Source of the DNA: Astropecten irregularis
Lineage: Eukaryota > Echinodermata > Asteroidea > Paxillosida > Astropectinidae
Assembly (NCBI GenBank): GCA_963971285.1
Contig: OZ020247.1
Coordinates: 15,210,614-15,274,613 of the forward strand
Direction: 5' to 3'
DNA: 64,000 nucleotides
Position numbers and translations under genes: made by a program. The notes beneath the pieces were generated by a model. It ran no database searches, was not told the DNA's origin, and was given only the letters and a program-made list of their open reading frames with translations. Shown in pieces: positions 41,101 to 51,000 of this stretch. Position 1 is the stretch's first letter. Every line of letters begins with the position of its first letter.

Positions 41101-44100
41101 TCCTCCATTAACCTCCTCACTTTTCTTATTGCATCCCTCAATGAACTTCTTACCCAACCAGTCTCTTTTTCAACTAACCAGTTTTCCCAACTAACCAATT
41201 TCCCTAATCGATTTCCCTAACTAACTGATTTCCCTCCCAACCGATTTCCTATTAACAAATGGGAGACTTTTGAGAATCGGTCTTCAAGTCAACTTGTTGA
41301 CTTGAAGACCGATTCTTTGACTTGAAGACTGATTCTCAAAAGTCTCCCATTTCCCTAACAAACCAATTTCCCTACTCCCCAATTTCTCTAACTTACCAAT
41401 TTCCCTACTAAACAATTTCCCTACTCCCCAATTTCCCTAACTACACTGTAACCAATTTCCCTACTAACCAATTTCCCTACTAACCAATTTCCCTACTAAC
41501 CAATTTCCCTACTAACCAATTTCCCTACTCCCCAATTTCCTTACTAACCAATTTCCCTACTAACCAATATCCCTACTAACCAATTTCCTTACTAACCAAT
41601 TTCCCTACTAACCAATTTCCCTACTAACCAATTTCCTTAACTTACCAATTTCCCTAACCAATTTCCCTACTAACCAATATCCCTAACTAACCAATTTCCT
41701 AACTAACGTCTTTACCAACTCTTTCTCAGTCTTGTTGTCCTTGTGGGTCCCCCTCATCAGACTCATGTTGTGGGGGCCCGTCTGAGTCTTGTTGTGACTG
41801 CTCAGACATGTGCTCTTGCCCGTCTTGCGGAGTGAGTATCGGTGTTTGCTTTTTAACAATGCATTCCTTCTAGCTTATTGCTCCGTCGCTGCCACTTCAT
41901 CATGGCTCTATCATGCAGTTCATTGGTTCCACCGACAGACTCATGAAATCACATGAGAGGTGCTTGAATATAACATACATGTACTGCGGTAGTTGTTTTT
42001 GGCTTTGTGCAGTTAGTTTGTCATGCTGTGTTCTTTTAGGCAGCTGTTCAGAGGTACATGTACCTGCTTGTGTAATCTGCTGAGGACCAAACACTGCTCC
42101 AACTTGCTGTACTTTGTCCCAATGTGCCCCATTCTGCCCCAACATGCTTCAACATGCCCTAACCTGCCTAATTTGTCCTAAACCTACAAGTATTCTAACC
42201 TTTGTCAATCTGCTTCAACCTGCCCCAACATACTGCAACTTGCCTCCAACATCATGCCCAACCAGCCCATACTGCAACTTGCCTTAATATGCCCAAACCA
42301 GCCCCAACATGCTGCCACTTGCCCCAACCAAGCCTCAACCTGCCCCAACATGCTTCCAAAATGTTCCAATGTGCATAAATCATTAAACAAACTAGCTGAA
42401 ATGGAATGAATTTTATAGAAAGAGTAAAACTTGAAAATTGTAAGACACCTCCCAACTCTAGTCAACACCCTAGTCAAATAAGAGTTTGTAACAGTGTAAC
42501 GCCCCTGTTAAATTCAGCAGTTTTACTCATTAATTTCAATTTCAAATTTTACTTGAACCTACCAATGACGAAGGAACATAATATACATTAATTTGCATTC
42601 TTAGCGTTTTCCTTTTTGCTGAAATGATTAAATCTAATAAAACGAAAGAGTTGTCAGTTTCAGTGAATTCAAGTGCATAATTCTGTCTATCATCGCTCAT
42701 TTCCAATCTTTAGAATCGTTCTTCCAACTTGCAGTAGAGGAGTTAGATGGATACTAATATAAATACTGTAGAGTGTCTTAGATGTAGTTTGTTGTAGAGC
42801 AGCGAGTTTTGAACACATCACATATTTCTAGATCTAGAAATGGATACACGTTGGATTTCAATTGTCGGCCTGTGATTGTCCATGGTCTAGTGCCCTGCCT
42901 ATGTCCCCGCCTGTGGAATAGGACATAAATCTGTCCCATTGGCACCATGCTTCACTTGTTCTCCATATATGTTGCGATAATAACACCTTTGAAGATCCAT
43001 CCTTGTCATTTGATTGGAGGATTGTATGTCACATGATATTTTATTGGACTATTTCATGGCTCACATGTCACAAACAATGAAATTTGTTGCATTCACTGTG
43101 CATTTTTTGGTTCCATTGAGTATGTTCCATTGCTCGCAAAGGACTTCAATACGTAACTAGTCAACAGAGGGCGCTTGTTATGTCTAAGATCACTTGTAAA
43201 ATGGCAGCGGGTTCAAGCAATTTCGTGCTGCTGAATGACGAGGACATTGCCAAATTACTTGATGGCAAGCCTTGAATTTAACAGAGGCCACGGCCTTCGT
43301 TGCCCTGGTTCTTGGTTTCCATAGACATTATGATTTTCCAATGGAAGTGCCCCTTGCAATGGAAAAGTGGCCTTGCCCCTGTCAGAGCCAAATTCAAGGC
43401 CTGTGACTGTGTTATATAAAACAAATACTGAATGTTTTCCATTCATTTAATGGACAGAATATGTGTTCAATTTGAAATTTCATCTTTCAAAGAAAATATT
43501 CTTACCATCGCACTGAAAAACATTCAGTATTTGTGTAATAACGGAACATTGCCCATTCAGTGGTTTATTTACGGTCATTCTCAATTGTAAAAAGTAACTG
43601 GATCATTATCATAAAACTCAACCAATTATTCTCAGCATGATTTGTGACAGTTCCCTTTGTTACGGAGGAAAATGTGCCACTTTTCATTATAATGGCTTCT
43701 AGTTAATTTCATAGTGACTTTGGCTAAAGCTCATTCTCATATACAAGGCCACAATGCTTCAGTGCAGACGGAGGGACTTGTTGCACATAGCCACAGCCAT
43801 AGCTCATTCTCATATGCAAGGCAATGCTTCAGTGCAGACTGAGGGACTTGTTACACATAGCCACAGCCATAGCTCATTCTCATATTATGCAAGGCCAATG
43901 CTTCAGTGCAGACTGAGGGACTTGTTACACATAGCCACAGCCATAGCTCATTCTCATATGCAAGGCCAATGCTTCAGTGCAGACGGAGGGACTTGTTACA
44001 CTTAGCCACAGCCATAGCTCATTCTCATATTATGCAAGGCCAATGCTTCAGTGCAGACGGAGGGACTTGTTACACATAGCCACAGCCATAGCTCATTCTC

Positions 44101-44696
44101 ATATTATGCAAGGCCAATGCTTCAGTGCAGACTGAGGGACTTGTTACACATAGCAACAGCCATATAGCCGTAGCATAGAGATACACACTAATATAACTAG
44201 AGGGCGGATGCACAATACTCCCTTGTACTGTGGCGCTGTGAGCGCATGTATCCCGTGCCGCCATTACTATTATGGGCACGAATTACGTATATGCATGCAT
44301 ACCATGCCAGGGAATGCTGTGCTGACGGAGCACTTGCGTAAACTACTGTACAAAGGCCTACGCCGTAGTAAAGCGCCGCCGCAGTGCCCATTTTAATGGC
44401 GGATCGATCCCCATGTTGTCACAGAAATTTTGCCGAGCCCGCCCTCTATAGATCTTAGTATTTATCTCTATGAGCCGTAGCCATCTACTTTGGATCTGGC
44501 CTAATGTTTCTCAACCCCTTGGAAATTGTCCCCTTTTGTTTAAGTCAGAAGTTAATTTTGTTTGTTTTACTTCTTTCTACCCTCCTCCAACTCCAATCCC
44601 CGCCCCAAAAAGTGTGCTGGATGTGACTGTGCCTGCCAAGCGCCAGAGTGTGACACCATTGATTGCCTCTGCTTTAAGATAAACATGCACAACTAA
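35101..44696 (+). CDS. unrecognised single-pass membrane protein with cysteine-rich tail, 7 coding segments
   Basis: Predicted 199 residues from 35101-35109, 35790-35906, 36963-37118, 37995-38075, 38572-38622, 41730-41831 and 44613-44696. Every junction is GT-AG and phase 0. The N-terminus MDNATTAAPSE has an Asn-Ala-Thr glycosylation site and no signal peptide. One strongly hydrophobic helix follows (PVPVIVVIAIGGYLLLIVIL), then IRQCLVARG, which by the positive-inside rule puts the N-terminus outside. The long cytoplasmic tail is dominated by Cys, often as CC, CxC and CxxC (CLSCAPCGKEDG, CCDCWISCAEACNCC, SDTCCGDESTGCE, CDCACQAPECDTIDCLCF) and ends INMHN. Such cysteines could bind metal or be palmitoylated; neither is shown. 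The start exon is the least certain part. I do not recognise the family. AATAAA overlaps the stop codon. Confidence 0.8.
35578..35680. repeat. inverted pair of GATCCTAGCAGGATC hairpin elements
   Basis: The left arm GGAGTTAGGAGGGCCTGACG..TTTCGATCCTAGCAGGATC and the right arm GATCCTGCTAGGATTAAAAC..CAGGCCCTCGTAACTCC are inverted copies around AAGGCTGAA. They match 21795-21860 and 49424-49556. First intron of the Cys-rich gene. Confidence 0.75.
36237..36602 (-). mobile_element. TTAA-type MITE, subfamily A, full length
   Basis: Ends TTTAAAGGTAGTATCATACTT and AAAGTATGATACTACCTTTA are perfect inverted copies over at least 20 bases. The interior includes the TTTGATCTTTTAAAAGATCA palindrome. Confidence 0.85.
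37405..37652 (+). mobile_element. GCTTAGCA-type MITE, copy 2
   Basis: Opens GGGGGCCAATTCCACGGACC then TGCTTAGCAC and closes GCTTAGCAGCTCCATGAAAT. The middle is in inverted orientation relative to copy 1 at 14976. Intron of the Cys-rich gene. Confidence 0.75.
37715..37850 (+). repeat. tRNA-derived SINE, copy 3
   Basis: A box GGGTAGCTTAGTTGG, B box GGTTCGAATCACGCTCCAGT and tail TTTTTCTTTGTTCACTTTTC, then CAGTTTCCCTTGTGGTTATT, which is shared with the copies near 59460. Confidence 0.8.
38640..39660. other. intron of the Cys-rich gene, with a short perfect palindrome
   Basis: At about 38965-39035 CACTTGTGTAAGTACATGC AATTTTACCCAGT is followed directly by its inverse, forming a hairpin of more than 30 bp per arm. 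The rest is unclassified intronic DNA. Confidence 0.55.
39690..40085 (+). repeat. about 112-bp tandem repeat, three copies
   Basis: Units begin near 39705, 39820 and 39930. Each has CATAGTA..AATAACCACACAGTAGG, TTAGAAATATTGCCAGAAAT and ATATCAC..A then a (GTTTGTTTATTT)n run. Confidence 0.8.
40704..41072. mobile_element. TTAA-type MITE, subfamily B, full length
   Basis: Ends AAAGGTACAGTACGGGATTGG and TAATCATGTATTGTACCTTTAA. Contains TGATCTCGGGGTAAGATCAA and GTGAGTGCTGTTTTGTGAC blocks. Confidence 0.8.
41255..41355. repeat. long hairpin in the minisatellite
   Basis: AAATGGGAGACTTTTGAGAA, TCGGTCTTCAAGTCAA is followed by the inverse TTGACTTGAAGACCGATTCT, then a second inverse copy ending CAAAAGTCTCCCATTT. 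The arms are nearly perfect. Confidence 0.8.
42090..42370. repeat. degenerate CCCCAACATGCTGCAACTTG tandem repeat
   Basis: Short units of about 17-20 bases (TGCCCCAACATGCTxCAACCTG) recur with many changes. The minus-strand frames here (WGRLRLGWGKWQHVGAG-like) are translations of the repeat. Intron of the Cys-rich gene. Confidence 0.7.
42400..43260. other. intron of the Cys-rich gene, nothing classed
   Basis: No coding exon, no clear repeat ends. One CTAGATCTAG palindrome at about 42829. Confidence 0.35.
43264..43403. mobile_element. AAGCCTTGAATTT element, 140-bp deletion derivative
   Basis: The left about 55 bases match 19854-19910 and the right about 90 bases match 20612-20708 of the long form, joined at CTGGTTCTTGG/TTTCCATAGACATT. 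Inverted ends GCAAGCCTTGAATTTAAC and CCAAATTCAAGGCCT are intact. Confidence 0.75.
43408..43545. mobile_element. small palindromic MITE-like repeat
   Basis: TTATATAAAACAAATACTGA then ATGTTTT is inverted at AAAACATTCAGTATTTGTGT, AATAA, with about 80 bases between the arms. Confidence 0.5.
43735..44173 (+). repeat. 72-bp tandem repeat, about six copies
   Basis: Units of 70-75 bp begin at about 43754, 43825, 43898, 43968, 44042 and 44117. Each contains ATGCTTCAGTGCAGACGGAG, GGACTTGTTACACATAGCC and ATAGCTCATTCTCATAT. The last unit is interrupted by a MITE. Confidence 0.85.
44174..44472. mobile_element. 299-bp MITE with 8-bp target duplication
   Basis: Terminal inverted repeats of about 34 bp, CATAGAGATACACACTAATA... 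and the inverse of CCGCCCTCTATAGATC...TCTCTATG. AGCCGTAG is duplicated at 44166-44173 and 44473-44480. The 8-bp duplication fits the hAT or P superfamilies. Intron of the Cys-rich gene, inside the 72-bp array. Confidence 0.85.
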
Positions 44697-44700
44697 TAAA
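44695..44700 (+). terminator. AATAAA polyadenylation signal overlapping the stop codon
   Basis: The stop TAA of the Cys-rich gene is part of CTAATAAAG, so the AATAAA starts at the second stop base. A second AATAAA lies at about 44914. If the first is used the 3' UTR would be only some tens of bases long. Confidence 0.5.
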
Positions 44701-44919
44701 GCCCACTAGATAGGACTCCCAGCATCTGGTATCCAGGGTAATGCATCAGAGCTGTCTCCATGGAGATTGTTACTATAGCAACTAGCAGGGCATCAGTTAC
44801 ATTATCACATAGCAACCCCAATGGATTAATTAATGAGAGAACACCCACCTTCAGAAAAAGGTGCAATTCAAATTAAATAATACACCTGATTTCGTCCAAT
44901 TTTGTTGAGATTTTTTAAT

Positions 44920-45700
44920 AAACTACAACTACAAATCCACCACCTAAGTCATTAGAGCACAGATAGATGTTTGAATACCTTTAATTTTTGGTCAGATTTT
45001 TAGCTTTAAATGATATTTTTGAAGAAAACTTCAATTTGTATCAATTACAATCCCTGTGTTATGCAGATATGAAGCCTACAAGATTCCAAATTGGGGTTTT
45101 GAGGACTGCATATTACTTGGTATATTGTTGTAAATTTCACCCAATCCTAGTTGATGCTTTGCCAGAAAAAAAAAGAAAATGAGAAAAAAAGAAAAGAAAA
45201 AAAGGAAAGAAAAAAAGGAATCTGTAAATGAAATTGTCAATGTTTTGCACCTGGCTCCTCAAAATGAAGCAAAGATTTGCCTCCATTTGAGCTGGTATTT
45301 GGTTTGCGATTCCAAAAGCAACATGTTTCAAATGTACAAATTGTATAGTAATGATCAAATTAGACTTTGATAAATGAACAAATTGACTCTTCCAGCCTGT
45401 CAATCAAACTGTTCGCATTGACAAATTGGTGTCATTGTCGTCCATTACCTCGGTCAAACTCGGTCACATGCTGTATTTAAAACATTGAGGGGTTGATAAG
45501 GTGGGTGGGGCTTAAGAGCAAAGCCAGAACAGTCCATTACAACAGAAATGTTGCGTAGGACAGGGAAATGTACTTAATTGTACAAATGAACGCATATTGC
45601 AGGATTAAGGGGAACAGTGAGGTTTATATCATAAACCCACATTTAGAACTTAAATGAAAAGCTGAGTGAACGAATTAGATTCGTTCTATAGATTCTGTTT
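44920..45700. other. intergenic with a polypurine run
   Basis: A G/A-only run at about 45164-45220 (GAAAAAAAAAGAAAATGAG-like) is the only distinctive feature. The frames crossing it are not genes. Confidence 0.4.
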
Positions 45701-45701
45701 A

Positions 45702-46065
45702 AAGGGCATGTACAACATTGGTAACAAACCAAAACAGAAATGTTCACAGATTTACGTATAACTTACAGGGTATAAAGATGGTTCTGGTAGAAACATTGTG
45801 AAAATATTGTATTGTAAAAATACTGTATTTTTTTTTTTTTTAAGTAAAACCAAACGCTAAAACATTTTTGATCTTTGGAAGATCAAGAATGAGACAGCTA
45901 TTCCCTCACAATTTGGCGTAATAATTGCAACGGTTTTTCACTATTTTCTACTGTTTCCAATGATCAATTGAGCTGAAATTTTCACAGGTTTTATTCCATG
46001 ACAAATCAAATTATGAGCAGCCTACAGCTGCTCTGTCACCTTTACCAATGTTGTACATGCCCTTT
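45702..46065. mobile_element. TTAA-type MITE, subfamily C, full length
   Basis: Inverted ends AAAGGGCATGTACAACATTGG and CCAATGTTGTACATGCCCTTT, with TTGATCTTTGGAAGATCAA in the middle and TTTGGCGTAATAATTGCAAC inside. Confidence 0.85.
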
Positions 46066-46423
46066 TATACAAGAAAACAATTGAATTGATTTATTGGCAT
46101 GGTTTGAACAACACTCCACTGACAATAAATCGGGTTTCAACAAACTGAACAAAATAAAAACCAAAAAATTGTACTTTTTTTTTTTGCTGCTGTATATTTT
46201 TGAAATTAATTTGTTGTGTATCTATTGTAAATATTTGTGAATATAATAAGTTGTGTCTTGGTTGTGCACCTTTACATGTAATTTGTAATATTCATCCTAA
46301 GAGAAAGGAAATAATCATATTCAATACAAATAAATCATATCAACTATGAACTTTCTTTTCATGGGTGCTCTCCATAGCTGAGGTGGCATCCATTACATTC
46401 AACTAAGATTTTCTATCATTTTA

Positions 46424-46796
46424 AAGGTAGTATCATACTTTGGTATTAAAGAAACCAAAACAGAAATGTTCACAGATTTACCTTTAACTTACAGGGTATG
46501 AAGATGGTGCTGGTAGAAACATACCGTTAAAATATTTCCACCTGAAATGGTGTATTTTTCCAGAAATTAGTAACACAAAGACCGAAAATCTTTTCGGTCT
46601 TTTAAAAGATCACAAATAAAAGAGAAAATACTTAAGAAATACTGTGGCTGTTTTTCAATGGTTTCTCAAAAATTGGGCACCGTATGGGACTGAAATTTTC
46701 ACAGATGACTGTTACTGTATCTGTCTTGATATTTTTGCCCATGAATCTGTATTTAAGGTTTTGATAAAAACCAAAGTATGATATTACCTTTAAGTT
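46424..46796 (-). mobile_element. TTAA-type MITE, subfamily A, full length
   Basis: TTAA flanks both ends; AGGTAGTATCATACTTTGGT and ACCAAAGTATGATATTACC are the inverted ends. Confidence 0.85.
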
Positions 46797-46799
46797 GAA

Positions 46800-48010
46800 A
46801 ATAATAATAATAATCCACTGATCATTTGAGATGATTCTCCCATCTGTTAAACTTTCAGGAACAAAAATTTATCAACTCATGTTCTGAACAAAAATAGCCG
46901 TCGTTTTTTTTTTTGTCATTTGCAGTTTATAGATAGCTCATAGTTAATTGTCCCAATGTGTTTTCAGCCCTGTTGAAACTGACTTAAGAACTCCCCTGGG
47001 TGTGTAACATGAAGTGGTTACCAAGAAAATAATTTTCACACCTAAAAATTTAAATAAAAAATACATTTGAAATCCCCAAATGGGTCTTCGAGAGTCCAAG
47101 TAACACATTAGAGTATGAAAATCTGCATTCAATCGTTTGCTTTTCTCTTAGAAGTGAATTTAATTCATTCAAAGGAAATCTTAGATACATTTCAAACATA
47201 ATTTGCTTTTAAACAAAAATGTAAAGAAAAATTGCAAGGGGTACCCCTTTGTAGCTTTGTCAAACTAAAATATTAAATGAAAACACCACATATTTTGTAA
47301 GAGACTAATTAATTTGGAGACATTTGTTTTGTACTATTTGATGAATTTCGAGACTTTTTGTTAAACAAATAATAAACACAAAATCCTAGGTTTTTTTTTG
47401 TCAATGTAAGCCAAAAATATGCCCTGTTCTTTTTCTCTCCTGAATTTACAGACAATTTACTGAATATACCTCAGGTTCTGAAAACAGAAAGACATTTTGA
47501 CTGTCAAAACTGAACTGTACTGGTTTACTGGCATGAGAAACAATGTAATGATATCATATTTCATGGTCTTTGACAAATTTATGTATACCAATAATTGTCC
47601 TATATATACCACGCACTGGGTACACATCCACGGAGCTTGTATACGATGGATATCGGATTGAAATATCTGAGTGTCAATATAATAATTGTTTATATTTGTA
47701 AATGATTTTATAAATTTATGTTGATCAATAAAGTTACAAATAATGGTCTCATTTGCATAAGAAAACTAATCATTGCCTCCATGAAATTGACCTTTTTTCT
47801 TTGGAGAAATGTCGTTGAAGATTTGAAATAACTCCCTTGATTTAACAGCTTGTAAAAACTAGGCTTCTAGAGATTCTTCCACAATGTCACAAACTGTGTC
47901 AAGTACAGGATTCCGGTTTGAAAAATCTAGAACTTCTCACTATTAAAATCCAATATGTTCTGCTAAAGTCAAAAGGTCCTTAAAATAGTCTCCTACCCAA
48001 TATCTGAAGC
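46800..48010. other. intergenic, downstream of the protease gene
   Basis: AT-rich, no gene or classed repeat recognised. Confidence 0.4.
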
Positions 48011-48013
48011 TAG

Positions 48014-48019
48014 TTTATT
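48014..48019 (-). terminator. polyadenylation signal of the protease gene
   Basis: AATAAA on the minus strand, 12 bases after the TAA stop codon of the protease; no other close candidate was seen. Confidence 0.5.
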
Positions 48020-48031
48020 TGTGGTGAGATA

Positions 48032-51000
48032 TTATTCTTGTTGTTCTTTAGGACTGAGAGTATTCAGTATGCTGTCAATCCAGTCGATAAATGCACATGT
48101 TTTGGTGTATACACCAGGCAGTCCGGGCGTTCCACAGCCATAGCCGTGGCTGGTGATCCCCACCAAGTACCACTGTAGAAAGCCATAAGAGTTGACAGCA
48201 GCACAGGCTAAGGGCCCACCAGAATCACCCTGAAACAAAAATCACAAAACAAGAGATGATAGGTATACGCTGTATTTGTCCAATAAGGCTTTCTTTCAGC
48301 AACTTTAATCTCCAAATTAAAGGTACAATACAGGATTGGTAACACCCTAACAGAAATGTTCATAGATTTATGTATAACTTTCAGGATATAAAGGTGGTGC
48401 TGAAAGAAACATGCCATTAAAATGTTTCTACCTCATGCTGTATTTGTCCAATAAAGATACAGTGCAGGATTGGTAACACCCAAATAGAAATGTTCACAGA
48501 TTTATGTATAACTTTCAGGATATAAAGGTGGTGCTGAAAGAAACAAACCATTAAAATGTTTCTACCTGAAATGCTGTATTTGTCCAGAAAAGAGTAAAAC
48601 CAATTACCCAAAACAAGTGATCTTTTAAAGATAAAAAATAACGGTGACAAGATTTAAAAAGTACTGTGGGCATTCAACTGTGTATGGGACTGGGAATTTC
48701 ACAGATGACTGTTACTGTACTGTATCTTTCTTGATATTTTTGCCAATTTTTGTAATTTCTTTGACAAGTATGATCTTACCTTAATTAATGCAAGTTTTAC
48801 CTGGAGCCTTGAACTCAAAAGAGATTCCATTAATTACATGGTGTTACTGAGATGACAATAACATGTTTCTGTTTCACACATGACATATGGAACTGTCAAA
48901 TGATGCCCCTATTTTTCATACCTGACAAGTGTCGACAGTTCCAAGTAGCTGCAACGAGTCCGAAGCGCAGACCATCGTATTCGTCAGATCCAGAAATACT
49001 TTGTCACACTCCTGCTTGTGTAGTAACACAACTTGAGCAGCCTGCAAGTTATAGGCTAGGATTCCTGCGACCTCTGTCATAAACAAAAGGAGGAATTTCA
49101 GATAAAATATGATATGAAAGGACTGAAAAGTTTGCTCCACTTAAAAGCACTGCAAATCCCCTTTTGCCAGTAATTTGGCCTCCCATATAAAGAGAGACTC
49201 TCAAAGCTGATTCAGGCGCAGTTCTAGGACCTCTTATTTTTTAGGGAGGGGGCTAGACCCCTTCACATGTGACTCTGACAATCTTTCGATACTGCAGGCT
49301 TTTTCACTTTGCGAGTCTTTATAATTTTATAATTTTATAATTCTAACTTTATAATTCTATACAAGTAATCAAACTGCTGCAAACTGCTCATCAGCCAGAA
49401 TGGCCTGAAATATATCAAATGCTTAGAGTTAGGGGGCCTGACTCATTTCGATCCTAGCAGGATCTTTCTCAAAGGCTGAAATGACGTCTAAATTTAGCCT
49501 TTGAGAAAGATCCTGCTAGGATCGAAACTCGTCATCAGGCCCTCCTAACTCTAAGCACTTTATAATTCTAATTAGTCTTTACTAATGAACTTTGCCAGAA
49601 TACTTTTACATCGCTCCTGAAATACTGACCATAAAGAGGATGTCATATTGTCATTGCTACATCATGCACAGACTTATTTTTTCCATTTTTAAAAAGATGA
49701 AGTGAGTGGGCCAGACCATAGAGCTCTTCCTAGCTCTATGGCCAGACAAAACTTGAGGGGGGGGGTGGCAGAGCAACCTCCCCCATCTTTTTTTTGGTGG
49801 GGTGTCATGGCCCAGTGGTCTGGCGTGTCGTACTCAAAATCTTTTGGTCAGCCTACAGATTGTGGGTTCGAGTCCGGCCATAGGTTAGTGTTGCTTGCAT
49901 CCTTGGGCAAGACACTTTGTCACATATTGCTCCTCTCCACCCAGGTGTAAATGGGTACCTGTGAGGGTAGAGATGGCTTTGTGCTTCAGTAGCCTTTGTG
50001 CACTTATAGCAGCTAGGGCTGTATACTCCCCAGGGAGTTGAGATGGTTTCAGGAATGTTTAATAATGTAGCCCAATGACCAGGGAGATGATAATAATCTG
50101 CGCCTTTGAATGGAATTTTCCTGCCTCTGATGGTCCTGTCCAATCTAGACACTCAGGTGGTGCAATATAATGAGCAGCTTGACAGAAGCCCGGATGGGTA
50201 TAGCACAGTTCCACCCAAGAAACCTGGCTCTCTGGCTCCCCTTATTGCTTGGCCTGCATCCAGTTAGGCTATGCTCATCAGCGAAGGGTTTAGCCAGCAT
50301 TTCTCAGCGAGCTCCCCAGGAGCTGTTGACTTCCTACATGTAAATACCCCTTTGTCTTAGTTGTAGTTAGTTAACCAGTTAGGTAATCAGCTTATGTCAA
50401 AAAAAGACAGGTCAGTTGCGGTGACATCATGTAATCTCTTCAGCAGGAGTGTGTGGTTCTGAGAAGAACTGCTTTATCTCTCAACGTTCCGAACAGTATG
50501 CTCTGTTTCGTCTTCAGGAGGGTGACTGAAGATGAACAGAGCACACTGTTCAGAACCTCAAGAGTTAAACCATCGGTTCTTCTCAGAACCACACACTCTT
50601 ACAGAAGAGAGTGGGCTACATGGTTTCACTTCAAACCTACCTTATTTAAGACTCCCACCATTCAGCTTATGTCACTTGCCACCAGCCTATAAGATTGCCT
50701 GCTTCAACCATGTAACTATCACCTCTAACTCACCAAATGACCCCCAGCCAGAGATGAAACAAGCCGACTGCGAGTCAAAGATGTTGAGCTCTTCCCTGTG
50801 AAGACACGCAGGTTGAATCTCTTCGGAGTACGTCACAGGAATGTCCAGCATGATCAGTGCGATGTCATTATCCTTAGTGAAATGATCGAATTTCTCATGG
50901 ATGTAGATTCTCTTTACTTTCCTGGACTTGCCTCCCCTGTCACGCCGGGTTCTGCCCAGGAAGATGCGACACCGAGATGCTAAGCTTTGCTCACTGAAAA

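Larger units (their letters stand above)
40360..41720 (+). repeat. pyrimidine-rich region grading into a CCAATTTCCCTACTAA minisatellite
   Basis: The 16-bp unit CCAATTTCCCTACTAA is repeated about 20 or more times with small changes between 41340 and 41710. Looser CTAACC.GTTTCCC and CTCCACTAACC versions extend back to about 40360. A subfamily B MITE (40704-41070) and a long hairpin (41255-41352) lie within it. The 117-codon frame at 40291-40644 is low-complexity sequence translated, not a gene. Confidence 0.85.

Noticed and set aside
41340-41710. Regular short repeats reminiscent of a CRISPR array
   Set aside because: Units are contiguous without unique spacers and the DNA is eukaryotic; it is a minisatellite.
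43754-44005. 83-codon frame over the 72-bp tandem repeat
   Set aside because: Repetitive translation of the array with no conserved feature.
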